Source: Deltaproteobacteria bacterium (GTDB lineage: Bacteria > Desulfobacterota > Desulfobulbia > Desulfobulbales > Desulfurivibrionaceae). From it: DNA of 64,000 nucleotides. The notes under the pieces were generated by a model that saw nothing but the letters and a program-made list of their open reading frames with translations, searched no databases and had not been told where the DNA came from. Location: contig JAJZRF010000007.1 in assembly GCA_021847425.1 (NCBI GenBank), forward strand, positions 1 to 64,000, read 5' to 3'. The translations under genes were made by a program, and so were the position numbers. Positions 60,621 through 64,000 of this stretch are shown piece after piece. Every line of letters starts with the position of its first letter. The first letter of the stretch is position 1.

Positions 60621-61091
60621 TTAATCACTGCGTACGATTATGGTGCTTAAGGACACCTGGCGATTCTTGCCGGTGGCCGGCAGGGCAGCACCCCCTGCCG
60701 GGTCGTCCCAGCCCACGGCCACATCGATGCGCTTGAGCGCTGTGGCGGCAGTCGCCAGGTCGGTGACCTGCGTTGCTCGGGCAAAGGTAATGGTCCCCCC
60801 GCGTATATGGCTCAGCACGTTGACTGGGGGAGTAGTCCATTGGCCCGCTGTATCGGCCAGGTCACCCGAAGTGCCAAAGGTGGAAAACTGATCCCCCTTG
60901 AGCCGATTCAACTCATCCTCCGCCAGCCGGAGAGCCTCGTCGCGCACCACGTTTCCGCTGTTGGCCTTGATGGCGGCAATAAGCCCCCCAGCCACCCCCA
61001 GCATGATCACCATGAAGACAAGCATGGCGATCATGATTTCCACAAGGGTAAAACCCTGTTGCCCGTGTGAATGTTGTTTATTGTTGGTCAC
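60621..61091 (-). CDS. PilV-like minor prepilin
   Basis: 'QQGFTLVEIMIAMLVFMVIMLGVAGGLIAAIKANSGNVVRDEALRLAEDELNRLK'. Confidence 0.85.
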   Translation of the reverse strand: MTNNKQHSHGQQGFTLVEIMIAMLVFMVIMLGVAGGLIAAIKANSGNVVRDEALRLAEDELNRLKGDQFSTFGTSGDLADTAGQWTTPPVNVLSHIRGGTITFARATQVTDLATAATALKRIDVAVGWDDPAGGAALPATGKNRQVSLSTIIVRSD

Positions 61092-61611
61092 AATTTCCTC
61101 CCGGCCATGGTCCTGTCGCTCTCCATCGGCCCATATTGATACGGGTTGTCGCTACCGCGATACAGTCCACCCCAGGCGAGGCATTCGGGGAATAACCAGC
61201 AGGGTCAGCCACGGACCTTACTGGAATGACTATGGTCTGGAGATCGTTGGTGATGCCTCTTCTGTCGAAAACAATCGTCGCGGGAAGCCCCCCAGCTACA
61301 GTAGATTTTAGGACAAAACGGGGATAGGGGTTTGTTGTCGTGGGTTCGCCTGGGTCAACAACGCCATTACCGTTGGCATCTTGGAGGGTAGTCACCTGAT
61401 TAGCCGCCAACGTGACCAGATTCTGGGTGTTGGTGTTTGCCGCGTCGTTTCTGGCCTTCATCAAAATGGAGTAGATTTCTTTTGTGTAGGATTCCACGGT
61501 GTATTTATCATTCCATTGGGTGAAATTCATGGTTGCAATTGCCAGAATGATCCCGATTATGGCAACAACCACCATGAGTTCGGCCAATGTGAAGCCTGAT
61601 TGGGCCTTCAT
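61078..61611 (-). CDS. FimT/GspH-type minor prepilin
   Basis: 'QSGFTLAELMVVVAIIGIILAIATMNFTQWNDKYTVESYTKEIYSILMKARNDA'. Confidence 0.87.
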   Translation of the reverse strand: MKAQSGFTLAELMVVVAIIGIILAIATMNFTQWNDKYTVESYTKEIYSILMKARNDAANTNTQNLVTLAANQVTTLQDANGNGVVDPGEPTTTNPYPRFVLKSTVAGGLPATIVFDRRGITNDLQTIVIPVRSVADPAGYSPNASPGVDCIAVATTRINMGRWRATGPWPGGNCDQQ

Positions 61612-61689
61612 AGTGTTCCGCCTCGCATGGAAATGGGCTTTCCGCCCGCTTGCGTTGTTGCGCCTTGGTGTGTCATGGTGCCGCCTTCT

Positions 61690-64000
61690 TTATTGTTCCT
61701 GCACATGCATGAATTCTTTTATGGGGGTTGGAGGGATCTGCACGCTCTGTCCTCCTGTTGGCGGAATACCCGTGAACCCGACAGATTTACGGCCCCCATT
61801 CTCGGTGAGTGCATCGGACAGACTGAGCTCCTTGATCTCGCCGGTGGAGACCTGTATCAGAGCTTTCCCCTGCATGACATAAGTCACTTTGCCACCGGTT
61901 TTGTAGTCCACCGCCCAGAGATACGTGGTGCCGCCAAAGCTGCAGATATCGGCGGTCGGGGCAAACGACAGGAAATAAACGGCGCCAAGGGGGTCTGGCG
62001 TGGGGTTTGAAATAACTCGCTCCGCGCTCATCGGCGACACCGGTGCGGCAAGGTTGATATACCAGCCTTTTTGCGCGGTCGTTAATGGTAATGTCCCGCA
62101 GGTTTGTCCGCTTGGACAATCGGCTGTTGTGGTGCACGCCCCCCCTGACGAAGAGCACACCTGTGACAGCGTTGTCTGATCTTTCAGGTCGGTCAATGCC
62201 AACTTGTTCGTGCAGGTGGGAGATATGCTGTTGCCCGTCGCATCAAAGCATGGTTCTTGAATGCCGAACAGCTTGCGTTGCGTGGTCAGGTCATCCTGTT
62301 TGTAAAAATACCGGCCTTCGGCGAAATAGAGCCACAGTTTTCCGTTTCTCCGGTCAAGAAGATTCACCACGGAGGTGGTGACTGGTCCGATATTATCTAT
62401 TACCGTGCTTACCGTCCAATCGGCGGGATTGATATCGTCATTGATCACGAGCCGCAGCACCCCGCCGCTGGTGGTATTCTGGACATAGCCGATATAAACG
62501 GCATTATCCTGATAGTTGCCGCTAGCGCTGGGCCTGTCCTTTTGCAGGTCGAGCGCGCTGGTGGAGATGGAGCCGGCAAAGGCATTGGTGATGCCGGTGT
62601 CTATGGTGCGCAGTAACGTTCCGGTCTTGAGGTCGAGCACAAAGAGTTTCAAGTTCTGATCCGAGGTGCCCATGAATTGCTGGGTGGAAATGGGGCCGGT
62701 CGAGCCGGAAGCCAGGATGGCGAACCACCTGCCGTTTGTCTTGACGCAGGTGCCTGTCCCGCAAGCAAGGGCGGTTGCGCAGGTGATGGCGTTGTTGTTG
62801 GTGCATCGTTTGTCATTGCCGCCAACCTTGACGATCGCCGCGCCGACGTTGGTTGCACCCAGACCGGCATTGCCGAACTCCCACAATAGTTGGGGCGTCG
62901 CCTGGTCAGTCACGTCAAGGGCAAAGTATGATGACCAGCCAACCGGATTGCCCGAGACCGAAAGTGGCGTGCTGATTCGATTACTATCGGGGGTGGCGGC
63001 ATCGCCGGTGGCGCCGCCTATGCCCATGCTGCCGATCAGGGTGGTGCGCCAGCTTGTGTTCGTGAAATCCACATTGCCGCTGTTTGGAGCCGGTTGCATC
63101 GTGGTGAGCTTCGGGCAGTTCCAGTAATCAGTGAGTGTGCAGGTCGATGGCTTGTTTATGGAGGCGTCCGTTATTGCTATCGAGCCATCCACCATATAGA
63201 TGTGGCAGTAATTCATATCCTGAAGGTATTGCAGGTAAGGAAGGGTGTTTTTTGGTATAAAGGCATAGCTTTCAGAGCCCATCCCTCCCGCGCCGGTGCT
63301 GCCTTCCTCCTTGGCTGCTTCATACCATTGTTTCCCTGGCCATTTCTGGAGTAATTTGCCGATTTTGAAGGCATGCAGCATGCCGTCGTTGGTGCCCATA
63401 AAGACGAGTTGCCTGTTTGCGTAATCGTTACTTTTGATGAAAGCACTATAGGTTTGGTCGTTGTAGCCAAAGGGGGCAGGGCTATTGAAGTTGTCCAAAT
63501 ACCCTGGCCCCATGATGCGCGGGGTGGAGGAGATGATATCGCCCAATTTCCAGACATGCGTTTCCTGGGTGCAGGTTTCTCCGCTTGGACAATCGGCCGC
63601 GCTGTTGCACGGACTTCTTCTTGCAGAACAGGCTCCGGTGGTCACAGTCCTGCTTCTGCCCACGGTGGAACAATTGGTTGTTCCGCATACGCAGGCCGCG
63701 CCTGCGGCATCCACGCAATCATAGCCGCGAACGTAATTGATGGTTGCATTGGCGGTGGCGCTCGTGGTCTCTCCCAAATAACTGGCAAGCGTGGAGCTGC
63801 TTGTCGTGTCGAATGGTATCAGGGTTGATCCGTTCACCGAGGTGTAGATATTCCTGGCGGTTGGATCTGTCCACCAGAGGTTGAAGCCGGCGCGCCAGAT
63901 GGGAATGGTATTTTCTATCGGCACAGAGGGCAGGGCTGTAAGAACGGTGCCCGTGCCGCTTGAATCCATCCAACGCTGCGCCATTGTCTTGCCCTGGGTC
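61690..64000 (-). CDS. pilY1: PilY1/PilC beta-propeller C-terminal region (5' end runs off the window)
   Basis: 'WKLGDIISSTPRIMGPG...RQLVFMGTNDGMLHAFK...YAFIPKNTLPYLQYLQDMNYCHIYMVDGSIAITDA...WRTTLIGSMGIGGATG...YFALDVTDQATPQLLWEFGNAGLG'. Confidence 0.9.
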   Translation of the reverse strand, partial: TQGKTMAQRWMDSSGTGTVLTALPSVPIENTIPIWRAGFNLWWTDPTARNIYTSVNGSTLIPFDTTSSSTLASYLGETTSATANATINYVRGYDCVDAAGAACVCGTTNCSTVGRSRTVTTGACSARRSPCNSAADCPSGETCTQETHVWKLGDIISSTPRIMGPGYLDNFNSPAPFGYNDQTYSAFIKSNDYANRQLVFMGTNDGMLHAFKIGKLLQKWPGKQWYEAAKEEGSTGAGGMGSESYAFIPKNTLPYLQYLQDMNYCHIYMVDGSIAITDASINKPSTCTLTDYWNCPKLTTMQPAPNSGNVDFTNTSWRTTLIGSMGIGGATGDAATPDSNRISTPLSVSGNPVGWSSYFALDVTDQATPQLLWEFGNAGLGATNVGAAIVKVGGNDKRCTNNNAITCATALACGTGTCVKTNGRWFAILASGSTGPISTQQFMGTSDQNLKLFVLDLKTGTLLRTIDTGITNAFAGSISTSALDLQKDRPSASGNYQDNAVYIGYVQNTTSGGVLRLVINDDINPADWTVSTVIDNIGPVTTSVVNLLDRRNGKLWLYFAEGRYFYKQDDLTTQRKLFGIQEPCFDATGNSISPTCTNKLALTDLKDQTTLSQVCSSSGGACTTTADCPSGQTCGTLPLTTAQKGWYINLAAPVSPMSAERVISNPTPDPLGAVYFLSFAPTADICSFGGTTYLWAVDYKTGGKVTYVMQGKALIQVSTGEIKELSLSDALTENGGRKSVGFTGIPPTGGQSVQIPPTPIKEFMHVQEQ

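Overview
64 kb window of a GC-rich bacterial chromosome. Gene content and synteny look like a Desulfobacterota/delta-type sulfate reducer; this is an inference and no marker search was run. Most of it is ordinary core genome: alpha-amylase, acnB, U32 peptidase, mnmA, pyk, mtaB, cinA, recA, alaS, the atpF'-F-H-A-G-D-C operon, cheX, a glutamate synthase small subunit homologue, an AMIN/amidase, mutS, HIT, YfcE, DUF167, DivIVA, YggT, MinD/FlhG-like, degenerate GGDEF, metG, ricT, holB, purL and a YhaM-like HD protein. Accessory areas are: (1) a left edge with a truncated P-loop ATPase and a MazF/RHH toxin-antitoxin (TA) pair; (2) 5.5-6.5 kb, a graveyard of a group II intron tail joined to a broken IS630-type transposase; (3) 47.5-49.7 kb, a VapC/Phd TA pair and a DUF4143 ATPase, each preceded by conspicuous palindromes; (4) 49.8-64 kb, a type IV pilus locus (PilGHI-like ABC genes, pilA with a sigma-54-like promoter, sensor kinase/sigma-54 regulator, minor pilins, PilY1). 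A 2.5 kb island splits this locus. It is ordered REP - TA - REP - TA - REP - RAYT transposase - inverted REP, and is the most interesting structure I found. Other notable signals are an 11-G homopolymer inside the PilX-like coding sequence (phase-variation candidate), a ~90 bp dispersed structured repeat present twice, a ~110 bp long palindrome between ricT and holB, and duplicated Cys-rich inserts in PilY1. All homology calls come from reading the translated ORFs; no database search was made.
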